Positions 37,101 through 48,920 of a DNA stretch of 64,000 nucleotides are shown in pieces. Made by a program: the position numbers and the translations under genes. The stretch's first letter is position 1. Every line of letters starts with the position of its first letter. The notes under the pieces are model-generated. The model had not been told where the DNA came from and made no database searches. It was given only the letters and a program-made list of their open reading frames with translations. Origin of the DNA: Jaapia argillacea MUCL 33604 (taxonomy: Eukaryota; Basidiomycota; Agaricomycetes; Jaapiales; Jaapiaceae); the NCBI GenBank assembly GCA_000697665.1, contig KL197729.1, forward strand, positions 556,583-620,582, given 5' to 3'.

Positions 37101-40100
37101 GGTGGTGCTCTCGGCGTTGTAAAAGGTTACTATGGTTGTGTTGAAGCCCAGGGTCGTGGTACACTCCATTGCCACATGTTAGTCTGGGTCAAAGGCGGTC
37201 TCAATCCAAATGAGATTAGGGATGGAATTATTCGTGACCACGATGTTGAATTCCAGCAGCGATTGCTTTCATTTCTCGACGATACGATATCCAATAGTAT
37301 CCCACCAGATCCGGATCCCAATCTCTCTGTTCCCGCGTCCAAGCATCATGCGTGTTCTGTTCGAGGTGCTGACTTCAACCTCCCCACTGATCACTTCGTG
37401 AGAGCACGTCGGAAGGACATGCATCACTTGGTACAACGTTCTCAACAGCATACGCACACCAGAACATGTTATAAATACTGCAAACCTCCACAAAAGATGG
37501 TCTGTCGGTTTGACTTGGATCCCGGCAATGTCAGACCAGAGAGCACCGTAAATCCCGAGACGGGTGAGCTCTGCTTGCGCTGTTTAGACGGGATGGTCAA
37601 CAACTTCAACGACACTATGCTGGAAGCCATTCGGTGCAACATGGACATCAAATTCATCGGTTCTGGAGCTTCTGCAAAGGCCATCTTGTATTACATTACA
37701 GATTACATTACAAAGTCGCAGCTGAAGACCCACGTTGCATATGCTGCACTCGAGCTCGCTGTCAGAAAACTGGGAGATTACAACTCGAACGAGGATGAGG
37801 CAACAACAAGGGCAAAATGTATGCTCCAAAAGTGTGCTCATGCCATGATTTCGCATCAGGAGTTGTCCGCCCAGCAAGTGTGCTCGTACCTGATGGATTT
37901 TGAGGACCACTTCACAAGCCACTTGTACAAGAACCTGTATTGGACGAGCTTTGAAGCGTTCATCGAGTGACAAGAACCGAGCCCGGAATGCTCTCCAAAA
38001 CACTCAGCGACACCTGCACAACAGTCAGAAGGAGACTGTGCCAAACCGGCCAACCAGCCTCTCGTATCCGATGACTTTAGTGACTCTCCAGATGAAGAGG
38101 TGAACATGGCCCAGGTCCAGTCTGAAGGGAATCCCGAAGAAGTGAGCATCGGTGTCAACGCACAGGGTAAGCTTATTGCCACGTGCAGTCAAGTACTCGA
38201 CTACGAGCTGCGGGGTGACTCATTTTCTCATGTATGCTTGTGGGACCACACGGCGCAAGTGGAGAAAGTCGTCAAAAAGCATAGCAAAGTCAACGATGAA
38301 CGCGATAAAGAAGATGCCATTTGTGACAATGATGTTCTTGACCCTGCAATCGAGGTAGACGACAACAATACAGGTGAAGAGCTTGACGAACGAGGGCAAG
38401 ACTCCGAGGACGAACGTGACGACGATATCAATGGCGAAACTTTGTTGAGATTGCGAACCCAAAAACGTCCAAGGTGGGATTTACAGACTGACCACCCACA
38501 GTCATCCAGCCACATCTTGAGCCTGTTGGGCTATCATTTTCGTCGTGTACCAGTGCCAATTGGACTGAGCATTCCTCGAAGAGATCAACCTGAGGTGTAT
38601 GCAAGGTATTGTGACGTCGACTGATGCTCATTTTGTTCAAACCGTGGCGATCTGTGCGAGACCTACGGAAGAATGGTGAGTCGTGGAAAGAGGCATTCGT
38701 CAATTTTCTGCCTGAATGTCCTGCTCGCTTGAAGGCCATCATGGACAACATGCAGATCTGGCATGAGTGTCGAGACAGCAGGGATGGTCACTTCAAGAAC
38801 CGGCGACTGCGACACAATTAAAGCGGCATTTCCGAGGAGTTGACAAGTCGGACATCTGGATCTCAAGACAATGTATTTGGTGCTGCCGACGAACTCGAAG
38901 CGGACTTACTCGGACATCTGGAGTCCATCGATTCGTGCTCTTCTATTCGTCAGAACTCATCTCTTGCAGCTGTCGTTGATTGCATGTCCCACATTGACAA
39001 CTCTGGTCTCTTCCCTATCCTGCCACCGGATGAAGTCATGAATCAAGATTTGCCCTCAGACATGGGTGCAGATCGGCTCGTGCATGACTCTCCTGACTTG
39101 GAAGCAGAGTGGAAGGCAGCATATGACAGACGAAGGGATGTGTGGAAGAGCAAGGTGTCTGCTCAGCAGCCGCAGCCATCTTCACAACGTAACGGACACG
39201 CGTTCTTCGAAGATTCTCCCATCCAAGATGGAAGTGCTTTCTGGTCTGATACCGACGAAAGTGGTGGTACTGAGCGTGAGCCGACGATCTCTGCTACATT
39301 TCCGTCCGACTCATCCAACCTGGAATGTCATGTTGATGTCCCTGGGATGATTGAGAAGTGGACACTGAACAGAGAGCAGGCGAAGGTGTTTGAGATCATC
39401 GCCAAACAGTCTGCAGTCGAAGAAAGATATCAAGCCATTGCGGATGTATCTCGGTGGTCCTGGAGGAACAGGCAAATCGAGGGTCATCAATGCATTGAAG
39501 GATTTTTTCGTGCAGCGAAACCAATCTCGCCGGTTAAGGCTCGCCTCTTACACTGGAGTCGCCGCGAGGAACATTGGAGGCATGACTCTGCATTCTGCAC
39601 TGTCGTTGAACCAACGCAATCGGAAAGGGGGTGTCAAAACGAAGCGTGACCTTGTGGCGATGTGGGAAGGCGTTGACTATCTTTTCATCGACGAAGTGTC
39701 CATGATCGGATGCACCTTTCTGTGCGACATTAGCAAAGCATTGAACGACGCGAAAGGGAATACATCTGCGTTCGGAGGTGTCAACGTCATCTTCGCCGGC
39801 GACTTCGCGCAGTTGCCTCCAGTCCAACAGAACAAGCTTTTTTCCCGACTGGACACACGGGTGCTGGCTAAAGTCGGTGTCGCCAAGGGCCGAAGGGAGG
39901 ATGCAATCTATGGAAAACTCCTGTGGCTATCTGTGGACACGGTCGTGATGTTGACGGAAATTATGCGACAGTCAGGAGCCGAGAATGAAGCATTCGTCAA
40001 CCTACTCAGTCGCCTACGAGAGGGACGCTGCACCACAGCGGACTACGAACTGCTCAACACTCGAGTGGCAGGCGAGGGTGACACTGATCTTGATGACCCT

Positions 40101-41192
40101 CAGTGGGCAGATGCTCCTGTCATCGTCTCCGACAATGCTGTCAAGGATGCCATCAACGTGCGAGCAACTCAATCGTTTGCTTCACGAATGGGAAGAGAGA
40201 TGCATTGGTACCATGCAACCGACATGCTCAAAAGAGAACCGTTGACAGACCCATTGCTCATCGCGAAGCTAGCATCGTTTACCTCTGGGCAAACGAATCA
40301 ACGACTCGGGAAAATTCCCCTTGTCCTCGGTATGCCCATTCTCATAGCACAGAACTTCGATGTAGAAGGGGGAATTGTAAACGGCAGTACGGGGACCTTG
40401 AAAAGAATCAGATACCGCGTCGACGACAATGGTTTGCGGCACCTAACCTCATGCATAGTCGAGGTCGTCGATACCAGGGCAGACACACTCCCGTATCTAG
40501 CCAGTCATCACGTCGCTGTCCTGGAAGACCAGGTCGACCTGAGATTTACCCACCTGCACTCGAGAAAGTCCTGCACGATTAAACGATGCCAGGTTCCCAT
40601 TGCTCCTGCATTTGCGATGACAGCACACAAGGCGCAGGGGCAGTCGTTGCACCATGTCATCGTCGACCTGCAGAGCACTAGAGGAACAGAAGCTCCGTAC
40701 GTGATGGTCTCAAGAGCGACGTGTCTCAAGGGGCTGTTGATTCTCCGTCCGTTCAATCGAGCCAAGATATGTTCTAGGCAGTCGCAAGAAACTCGAGAGG
40801 AAATGAACAGGTTGAACGTCTTGAGGCTGAAAACAACGCTGGAGCACGGAACTGCCGAAGAGTCTAGCGCAGCACAAGTCAAGTTGCACGGCCTTGGCGA
40901 AGAGTTTCACAACAGAGGTGCTGATGACGACGCAGACCGCAGAGCATACACCGACCGAGGAGACGACCTTGGAAATCTTCTGCGACGCCTTCAAGACAAG
41001 GTGTCACCGTCACAGGGTCACAAACAACACGACCCTTCCCCCACCCGAGTGACGAAGAAAGTCCCAATCCTTGTGTCCCAGCCTGCCGAGCCCTCTTCCT
41101 CGAGCTCATCTAAACGACCTCCGACCACCGACCTCGAACCTTCCAACGGCAGAAAGAGGCGCAAGACCAGAATCAGCCACAAAACAACCTGA
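34144..41192 (+). pseudogene. decayed Helitron: Rep/helicase protein in broken frames
   Basis: The N-terminal frame from 34144 has a Cys/His-rich block near 34790-34910. A frame change near 35590 leads into the DUF6570-like part (CLLCVRKAKTPPTSLANRTY, VPPCLTDLTVVEEAMIAR). The Helitron-like N domain follows (36018-37970), with the HUH motif GRGTLHCHMLVW and the tyrosine motif YYITDYITK. The Pif1-type helicase (39390-41192) has Walker A GGPGGTGKS, Walker B FIDEVSMI, GDFAQLPPV and AMTAHKAQGQS. Lesions: TGA at 35793, 36000 and 37968; frame change near 38620; TAA at 38819; frame change near 39415. Element ends (TC ... CTRR) were not located. The transposon at 27256 sits about 130 bases upstream. 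Not autonomous in this state. Confidence 0.88.
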
Positions 41193-41928
41193 TGATTCAA
41201 TCCAACCGCCATCATTCGATCCTGCCGTCCTCACCACATTCGACTCGATACGCTTTGGTGAGTGCCTCACAACATCCCCGTCGAGCGCGACACTCTCCTG
41301 ACTTCTCTTGAACAGCACGGCCAGATTTTCAGCCCTGATCGACACTTGGCTGTCGCATTTGTCCTCCACTGCATTAATTCAACGCAGTGTTGATCAATTT
41401 GCTTTCTCGCAGTCGACGGCTCCTACGGTCAACCACTCGACTGAATGGCTGCCACACCGAGCTCACGGATGCCGAATTCATTTGGTTTTATGGCGGTTTC
41501 AGCTGCGTCCGTCGCACCACACCACCTTTTCAACCCATTGACCGTCGGAAAATGTTATCTCCAACGATGACCAAATTTTTCATATCGCCTCCATCACGTT
41601 TGCCCCTCTCGCCACACAACTCTCAAGCTGACCGTGCCATGACCGTCCTCAGACTCGGCCCAGCCACCTCATCGAGCGAAATTTCCAAGTATCATCCTTT
41701 CGCCTATACATGAATTTCGGACTCCCCAACAACTGACCCGCCTCATGAGTAACGATCTCATTGAGATCGACCCGTCGCTATCACCAATTTCCCCGCCAAT
41801 CGTGGGAATCACACCCTTGCGCAGTTCACAAATGGCATATAACTCACGACGTCTCGTCCTCCAGGCGCATCCTCCGCTCTTGCTTCCCCCTCAACCAACT
41901 CTGATAATCTCCCATTCACCTGCCGACA

Positions 41929-43326
41929 ATGTCTCTCCCTCTTGTCAACGTATTTCAGGATCGCGTCGATAGCGGGCTCTATGCAGAACTCGCCGATAAG
42001 TTGACCAGGATGGACAAGGACGTGCTCTCCAATGTCGACTACCGGGTCGATTTCGACAAGTCCGCCCCCGACCAAGACTGGAAGGGATCGATTACCACAC
42101 CATCCCCTCTCAGGAGCCCTTCTCCACTATCGTCTTTGGCGACATCTGCGACAGTGTCGATGGCACTGCACTGTCTGCCAAGGGTAACTTTCGGGCCAAC
42201 GGTGACCAGGTGAGTTCGCGTAGTCGAACCAAAGTGGAATGGTTGCTTACATCGCCCTTGGCTAGCCCATCATCGATGGTACAAAAGTCAAGGACATCTT
42301 CGTGTTGCGCAAGCCGTTGGTGGCCACGAAATTGCTGTCCGCACACCACCGCAACCAAGTTGCAACTTTGAACGCCATCGTGGATCTCGACAATCTGGAA
42401 GAGGAGGCTGCCGGACGCGAAATAGGCGTCGTGAGTCAATATTCTTCTTCACTTACACGTGCCTGATCATCTCCTCAAGGACGTCTTTCCCCATGAGTGC
42501 GTGAAGATGTCGAAGGCCAGGGGAGACTCCGACGTCGCCGACCTCATTGCCATTCACTCACCCAACAAGTATGAAGTACGTCGCCATCCTACATCACCAT
42601 TCGACATCTTTGGTCAACTTCAATCCTAATGTGTTGTATTTAGGTGCCAAACTCCAGAGGGACGACGTGCGAGAAGAGGACTCACAGGATTATCAAGAAG
42701 GAGGATGTGGCTGCAGACACTGATGCCATCGAAGATGACGCCGACGAAAATCTGCATGACATCGACGGTCAGTGTTTGGTTGGTCATGTCTATGCGCAAA
42801 GATGTCTGATGGTTGAGACTTAGTGCATGTTGGCGCCCACTACGATCCCGCTGTTCTCCCTGACTGCCGCGGCAATTTCTTCCAATTCAACAAAGCCAAA
42901 CTCGTGCAGCAAGACTGGCGAGACGTCGATGGGGACCTCATCCCACCCTGGGAGGCTTACGATAAGCTTCGGGCCGGCACTCTCGTCCTCGCCAACGTCA
43001 CCCTGAAATGTTGGATCATAAACGAGACAAAGAAACCCAAGAAAGGCGAGCAACGCGGGTTGACTGTCCGAAAGAAGGTGCGCCCGGCTAAGTTCCTTTC
43101 TTTGCCTCCTTCCTCAACCTCCTTTTAGATTTACCAGCTTGAGCTTCGTTCACTCAAGGTCGTGGCTGAGTCGAATCTCCCCATCAAGCAGCGAATCATT
43201 CCAACTCTGCCTGGATCGTCCCCCCCAAAGACCTCGGCCATGTCCGCGTTCGATCGATTCGAATCCCCAAAGAAGAAGAAGAAGGCTGTCGTTGCTCAAC
43301 GCCCTGTCGCAAAGGTGACCATGTAG
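41929..43326 (+). pseudogene. probable Helitron-linked accessory gene, frameshifted
   Basis: ATG at 41929 (MSLPLVNVFQDRVDSGLYAE). After DQDWKG (near 42085) the frame shifts by one without a splice site and continues as IDYHTIPSQEPFSTIVFGDI. GT-AG exons then give DGTKVKDIFVLRKPLVATKL, FPHECVKMSKARGDSDVADL, VHVGAHYDPAVLPDCRGNFF and VLANVTLKCWIINETKKP, ending SPKKKKKAVVAQRPVAKVTM at 43326. The pattern recurs as an uncharacterised basidiomycete family. Its place right behind the helicase suggests it belongs to the element. A role in single-strand DNA binding is possible only by analogy with RPA genes carried by some plant Helitrons. The frameshift implies decay. Confidence 0.5.
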
Positions 43327-43700
43327 TTTTGTGAGTTCCATCTCACCAGCGGCATCCCCCTGGCTTGTAATTGTAGTGTTTCGATGTGACCCGTGCTTCG
43401 TTCTCCTTGTAATTGTATCCACACCATTCCACTCTTGACCTTCGACAGCTTGTATTTTTTTCGTAACTATCTGTGCCGATACTTGTACAATATGAATGTA
43501 TACTTTTCCACCCCAAACGACGAGCTCCAATCCGACGTGCTTCCCCTTCCAGTAGTAGCGGGTTGTGCCGCACATGCGGCCTTGTGCCTTATATTTTCAA
43601 CAACCTTGCTTGAAACGACTCGGGAAGTCAGCTCTGGAGTCATGTCTGGTACATGGGCTGAAACAATCAAAAACTTCTAATTCTGGCAGTATCATATGGT

Positions 43701-43789
43701 GGTGTGGCGGAGTGGACTAGGGTATCATTTTGTCATTTTGCTGTGTTTTCCCACAGGCCCTACGTTCAATCCCTGCTCAGAGCACCTCT
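43701..43789 (+). repeat. tRNA-like sequence / candidate SINE head
   Basis: An A-box-like TGGCGGAGTGG at 43705-43715 and a B-box-like GTTCAATCC at 43764-43772 are spaced as in an intron-bearing Leu or Ser tRNA. The first seven bases pair only partly with the 3' side (GAGCACC), so it is not a clean tRNA gene. A tRNA-derived SINE or a decayed tRNA is the better reading. Confidence 0.45.
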
Positions 43790-44249
43790 CCCAGGTGTTG
43801 GTTTACCCATTGGGACATACTCAGGGCATATAAAATCTTTGCAAAATGTTGTAAATCTTTATTTTCTGAGGAGTGTGCCTTCCAGATGTTTCTCAGAGTG
43901 GTTTCCCTTGACCCTCTTTCTGTGGTGAAAATGTGATGAAAATGTGTGAAAATCATTCAATTTCCTGTTTGCTCAGATACCAAAAATGTCCCATGTCCCT
44001 CCCAAATGCTGTTTACTTTCATACTTAGCTGAATAAAAAAATCTGCCTTGGCTGACAAGACACATAGGAAACAAGAATCAATACATCCTCATGCTTTTAT
44101 CCCATTGAAAAGGGTAAATTCAGCTCTAAAAAATCGAAAAATTGTGTGCAGTCATTTGGATAGCATTGGCAGATAAATACTTTGACTTTGCAAAAGGAAC
44201 AGAGGGAAACCGTCAAGAAATGAGCTCAAAAACCGAGATTCAGAGTGTT

Positions 44250-44281
44250 GAGCCACAGCTGGAAGCTGTGCCACATGGCTC
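44250..44281. repeat. nested hairpin GAGCCACAGC...TGGCTC
   Basis: Arms GAGCCA and TGGCTC enclose CACAGCT/AGCTGTG arms, giving a stem-loop with a small bulge. Confidence 0.6.
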
Positions 44282-44339
44282 CCATGCGGGAAAACCTTAT
44301 TTAGGATTTCGGGATGTGCCATTTGATCATGTGACATGG

Positions 44340-44375
44340 CCAAAAGCAGCTATCTCAGTGGATAGCCGCTTTTGG
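44340..44375. repeat. 15-bp inverted repeat hairpin
   Basis: CCAAAAGCAGCTATC, loop TCAGTG, then GATAGCCGCTTTTGG. One mismatch in 15 pairs. Confidence 0.8.
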
Positions 44376-44532
44376 ACGGTATTTCAAATTGTCCAAATGT
44401 GGTTATCTTTTAGTCCAAATGCGGCTATTGCTATGTACCAGGAACCGCCCCATTTAGCCTGTCACGAGTCACATGATTGTCACACGTTACACAATCTCTC
44501 ATACGGTTTTCACGGCTTGACTTGCCACCAAA

Positions 44533-45441
44533 ATGGCCGCTCTACTCAGGCTGCGTTCGACCACCACATTCACTTCTTCCCCGACATCCGTACGCCTACT
44601 CTCTACTCTTCGGGTATCACCCGGAACACCCCTCCGCTGCTCTTGCGGCTCAGGAGCATGCCCTATCCACAAGAATCCCTTGAATTTAAGTCAAATTCGT
44701 TCGGTTTCCACTAGGACCGCCCGAGTTTCTGCAGGTACACCCTCGCGATGCTCATGCGCATCTGGAGCTTGCGCTATTCACAAGAATCCTCTGAACCTCC
44801 AGAGTCGCTCGCTGTCCACTAGGACTGCGCGAGTCTCAGCTGGAACTCCCATCAGATGTTCCTGCGGTTCCGGAGCTTGTGCGATTCACAAGAACCCTCT
44901 TCAAACTCGCTCTGTCACATTCACACCTAATCGGGCATTCTCCTCTACCCCGGCCCCTTCCATTTGGGCGGCCGTGGCGAATTGGCTGCCCAAGAAGTCC
45001 ACGCCGCCTCAACCTCCTTCCCAACATATATTCATTGGAGGCATCAATGTGCAGGAGGGCTTCAACAAGGATAGTGTGAAGCAGGAGATCAGGAAAGTCG
45101 CGGGTGCTTTTGGCGTGGTGAAAAGGCTTGCTCTGCGTCAGTATTACCCTTCGCTACCGTTCGAATCTTCATTTTTCAAACTTGTCTTCTCTCGACCTGT
45201 ATTTCTCTCCTTTTTCTTGCGTTATCTGTTCTCTCTCGAATACGTGGCTAACCCTGATATCTGACGACCAGGCAAGAAAACATACACGCCCGCAACAGCC
45301 CACATCGATTTCACCACGCCTGAGCAAGCCAAAGCTTTCTTTAATGCTGCAACGAAGAGGCCATTCGTCATCCAGGGCTCGCCTGTGAAGGTTGAGTTCG
45401 CAACTCTCCCTACTAAGAAGGGTGAACCCAGACGCGTGTAA
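44533..45441 (+). CDS. RRM protein with Cys-rich repeats, probably mitochondrial
   Basis: ATG at 44533; exon 1 to 45136, intron 45137-45271 (GTCAGT...CAG), exon 2 to the stop at 45439-45441. The start (MAALLRLRSTTTFTSSPTSV) is rich in Arg, Ser and Thr without acidic residues, like a mitochondrial presequence. Three 36-residue repeats follow, each with GTPxRCSCGSGACxIHKNPL. The first differs slightly, with CPIHKNPL. Then an RRM: RNP2 HIFIGGI, helix KDSVKQEIRKVAG, and RNP1-like ATAHIDF across the intron, then TPEQAKAFFNAATKRPF. It ends KKGEPRRV. Likely binds RNA in mitochondria. The CSCGSGAC repeats could hold a metal or be processed with the presequence; neither is shown. Confidence 0.75.
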
Positions 45442-46319
45442 TGGAAGAGGGCAGGAGATGAGGCGGAAGGGATCGGGGATGCGGCTGACGTGGCGGGAAT
45501 GGTGAACCGGTTGATTGGAAGGCGTAGGGCGTTGGGGTTGAATGATACCTTCATTCGGTGGGGGAAGTTTGGCTGTAATGGAATTTCCCCTGGCTTTCCT
45601 ACTACTATCGGTCTGGTTTACATCCATGTCGGCTCACCTTCCTGATCGATATGAAGTCTATCCTAGCCCAATGAATGGACAAAGCAGATCGCAGGAGCTT
45701 GGTGCTGGATGAATTGACCGATCATCGTCGTGCGCCTCCTCATCGGCGCTAGCGAGCACTACACGCGGCTCAATGGATGGTATCTTCGCTGCTCTCTGAC
45801 GGAAATCGTTCTTTGGATCGTACCAAGACATTCCGATTACGGCTATATCGCTCTCCTTGAGCTATCGATTACGTTCACCTTGGGCTTACGTTGTCTGGAG
45901 ACGTGAATTGCAGTATCGTCTGGAGTGGCACTACTCACTTCCTGGAGTGGGTGTTGATGACAGGTATTGGGACACTCTCCCCTACTGCGAGGTTCAAAGT
46001 CTGGACTCTACACCCAGGTCGATTGACCTGCTTCAACGAAGTGGGCCTCAAGGCCCCTCACAATTGGTTCACACTGATTATGATTCCCAAGGTCGTGGAA
46101 GCGACTTGACCATTCTCCAGGGCTTCATTTGGATTTCAATAGCCTTTTGTGTGCTCGCCCACGATCAACGAGGAACTCGTCATCTCTTGATTTTCGCCTC
46201 TCAGGTTAGGGTTCCAATCCGCAGATGAAAGTGAAGGGGTATGTGATCGACAGGGTCACTAACATGATCCACAAAGTACCATCAATCCCACACACCATTC
46301 ACCCCTGCTCTTCTCCCTC
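45442..46319. other. spacer between convergent RRM and SDR genes
   Basis: Short open frames only (for example near 45857-46228) without a family match. No RNA or repeat recognised. Confidence 0.45.
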
Positions 46320-47465
46320 TCACCAAGGTACGACCTCACCCAACCTATTGAAGAACTTCCCACTATCCTCTTTCGTAGCCCTCTGAGCGAAGGCGAGGAT
46401 GTCGCGTACTGCTTCTGAAGGTTCAAGTTGGGCTCCTGGACCTCCCATATCTGATAAAGTTGTTAGCATTATCCAGGCTATGAGGGAAGGGAGGACGAAC
46501 CGGTCTTGACCCAGCCTGGATCTAGGACGAAGACGATTAAGTCTGGTCGTTCCCGAGCTTGTTTGTACGTCTGCAGTTTGATATCGGGGTTAGAATGAAG
46601 GAGGGAGGGAGGGAGAGAGGGAGGGGGCGTACGAGCATGTTGAGAGCCGTTTTGGAGATACTGTAACTGGCGTTCTTGTCTCCGAAATCTAGGCCGATAC
46701 TCGCTAGGCCGCTGGTCTTGTTCAGGATGGCCTACAATGCAAGGTGTTTAGTGAGTAATTGCTTCGAGATGGATCGGTTTTGGTTGCGAAGACACAAGAT
46801 GTCCTCCGAGAGAGAGGGAGAGATTGATGAAATCACCTTTCGTTTCGATCTTTCGATCAAGGGTAAGAGGGATTGAGCGAGGAGTGCTGGGCCGAGGAGG
46901 TTGACTTGGAGGGATTTGATCATGCCTGAGGAGGAGAAGTTGAAGGCTTTGTCATCGCCTTCGGTCTGGGTTTAGAGGATCAGGTCAGTTAGATGTGACG
47001 ACCGAGCAGATGGGGACGCGACCGAAAGTACGGAGGGAGGGAGGGAGGAAAGAAAAGGGGAGACGTACGATCGCGGCGTTGTTAAGCAGATAATCCAACC
47101 CCTTGTCTCCTACTATCTTCTCTACGACTGGTGCGACGGCTTTGATAGCTGCTTCGTCGCTTGTGTCGAGTTTGATGATGTGGAGAGGCGCTTTGGCTGC
47201 CAGTGCGACGTGTTGTGATGAGCATGAGAAGCAATTTTGGACGGGAGGTGCGCACCTTTGGTTTTCAGCGCATCGAGAGCTTTTGCGCTGGATGGGTCCC
47301 GGCATGCTGCGATGACGATGTTGGAAGGGTTGGAGGAGAGTTGGGTGACGTATTCGAGGCCGATGCCACGATTTGAGCTGGGATGGGGTGAGATGGGTTC
47401 GATAGGTTCAAAAGCCTTAGGGAAAAGACGTACCCAGTTACGAGCCACGTATAAGTCTCGGACAT
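46320..47465 (-). CDS. short-chain dehydrogenase (C-factor-like), minus copy
   Basis: Start at 47465 (MSETYTWLVTG). The first intron splits the cofactor loop: VTG then SNRGIGLEYVTQLSS. Exons continue with NIVIAACRDPSSAKALDAL, then LDTSDEAAIKAVAPVVEKIV, NNAAI, LQVNLLGPALLAQSLLPLIE and the catalytic YSISK in SYSISKTALNML. It ends with LDPGWVKT, DMGGPGAQLEPSEAV and FFNRLGEVVPW at 46320. All SDR landmarks are present, so it should bind NAD(P) and be active. The substrate is unknown. It is a paralogue of the plus-strand gene at 48921, arranged head to head. Confidence 0.85.
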
Positions 47466-48920
47466 GATACTCTAACCTTACTGACTTTGACTTGAGTGTA
47501 CGGGGTGGGGAGGATGCGGGAGTGGTCAAGTATCCGCAATGTCGTCCCGAAGTTATATACGCCTGCAAGCGTATCCACCCAGGCTGAATTCCATGACAAA
47601 TCTACCTGCATCACCATCTTGAATAATGGATGGGCCACGGATACCCGTGCATACCCTTGTAGTTGTCGGTGAATCCTCGGCCGACATATGACCGTCGACG
47701 ATTGACATGGGTTTTGGTTTCCGTGATTTGGGTTTTGGAGAAGGTGAGGATGGTGAGCGAGGTGGATGTTGGACGGGCGAAGGTGACGGTGGTCGTGATG
47801 GAAGGACGGTTCAAGGTGACGTTATCAATTCATGGCGGTTTCTTCTTCCTTCCGCACCACCATCATCTCAGCTGTGGGCGCGTGGGCTTAAACGACAACG
47901 ACGTCTCTCTCTCTGGCAGCGGTTTTCAAACTAATCCTTGTTGACAAGAGCGCTCAGTCTCTGACGGTCGTCGAAATCTCCCATGTCATCGAGGATATCG
48001 TCTCGCCTCCGAGTCCCAATTCGTTGGTCAACACTGTCCAGATCCCACCGCCGAAAGGGCAATTGCTACATCCTGTCAATCCTGATTGCGCGCAGCTATT
48101 ATCCTAGACGTGGTAAGATGTCTCACATGTAAAAACGAGCCATGCCTTGTGCAGGGATGATCACCCTCTGGCGCGATTTTCCAATACAGTACGGCGACTC
48201 GTACTGTTTCCCGACCCGCTCATCTCCTGTGAATGCTCCACCTGGACCTAAAATGTATCCTTGATTCACAGGACCAGGCCCCCGATTTTGGTTTTTTCAA
48301 CTTGATTTCATGGGGAATCGGGTCATGCACGAGGCTGCAGAGGTACGTGAGTACCTTGGCAGTAAACCCTCAGGTTCCTTATTCTCGAACCACACCCTTT
48401 GCAGCATCAACGCCCCCCTTGAAGTCGGCATTGGCGATTGCAGTGTCAGCACTCGTTGAGGAAAAGTTTAATTGCCCATCCATCATGATGACCCTTCCGA
48501 TTCCTTGCCTAAGTTCTACGACCGGAACGTCTCAAACGACGAGATGACATGGGTCACCTTCTGGGTCGCATGACGACCCCATCACCACTTGACTTCGCAT
48601 TGGAAGCGGTACAGTTCTTCGAACTCGCGCTCTCGGACGACATCATCTCAGGTGCACTCCGACCGGATAGACAACGAACATCGCAACCCTCCCGATCGCG
48701 AAGACATCTTCTCAACCCAATCTATATTTCTCGTTCATTTGACCCTCCATTCCGAACATTCTCCGCCAATGGCTGGAGACGGATATGGACGGGTATACGC
48801 TCAATCGGACCCGGTGAGGCGGGTTGCTATATAACGTCGGTTTCTATTCCTTGATCACAGATTTCGACGATCGTTAATCGTTGGTCTCTATCACCTTGTG
48901 TTTATCGTATCTTGGAGACT
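47466..48920. promoter_or_regulatory. 1.45 kb divergent region between paired SDR genes
   Basis: It holds both start regions. Small open frames (for example 48233-48547 and 48549-48854) show no family features. No clear TATA pair was fixed. Could allow joint control of the two genes. Confidence 0.4.

Larger units (their letters stand above)
43680..44532. other. AT-rich segment with tRNA-like head and hairpins
   Basis: Base composition drops visibly toward A+T compared with both neighbours, with runs such as AAAAATCTGCC and TTTATTTTCTG. It contains the tRNA-like block at 43701 and two strong hairpins (44250-44281 and 44340-44375). No coding exon recognised. Possibly a non-autonomous mobile element. 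It ends just before the RRM gene, so its last part also serves as that gene's upstream region. Confidence 0.5.

Noticed and set aside
43701-43789. Functional tRNA gene
   Set aside because: A- and B-boxes are present but the acceptor stem pairs poorly, so only a tRNA-like element is claimed.
45857-46228. Possible gene between the RRM and SDR genes
   Set aside because: No domain, no splice support, and no clear start context.
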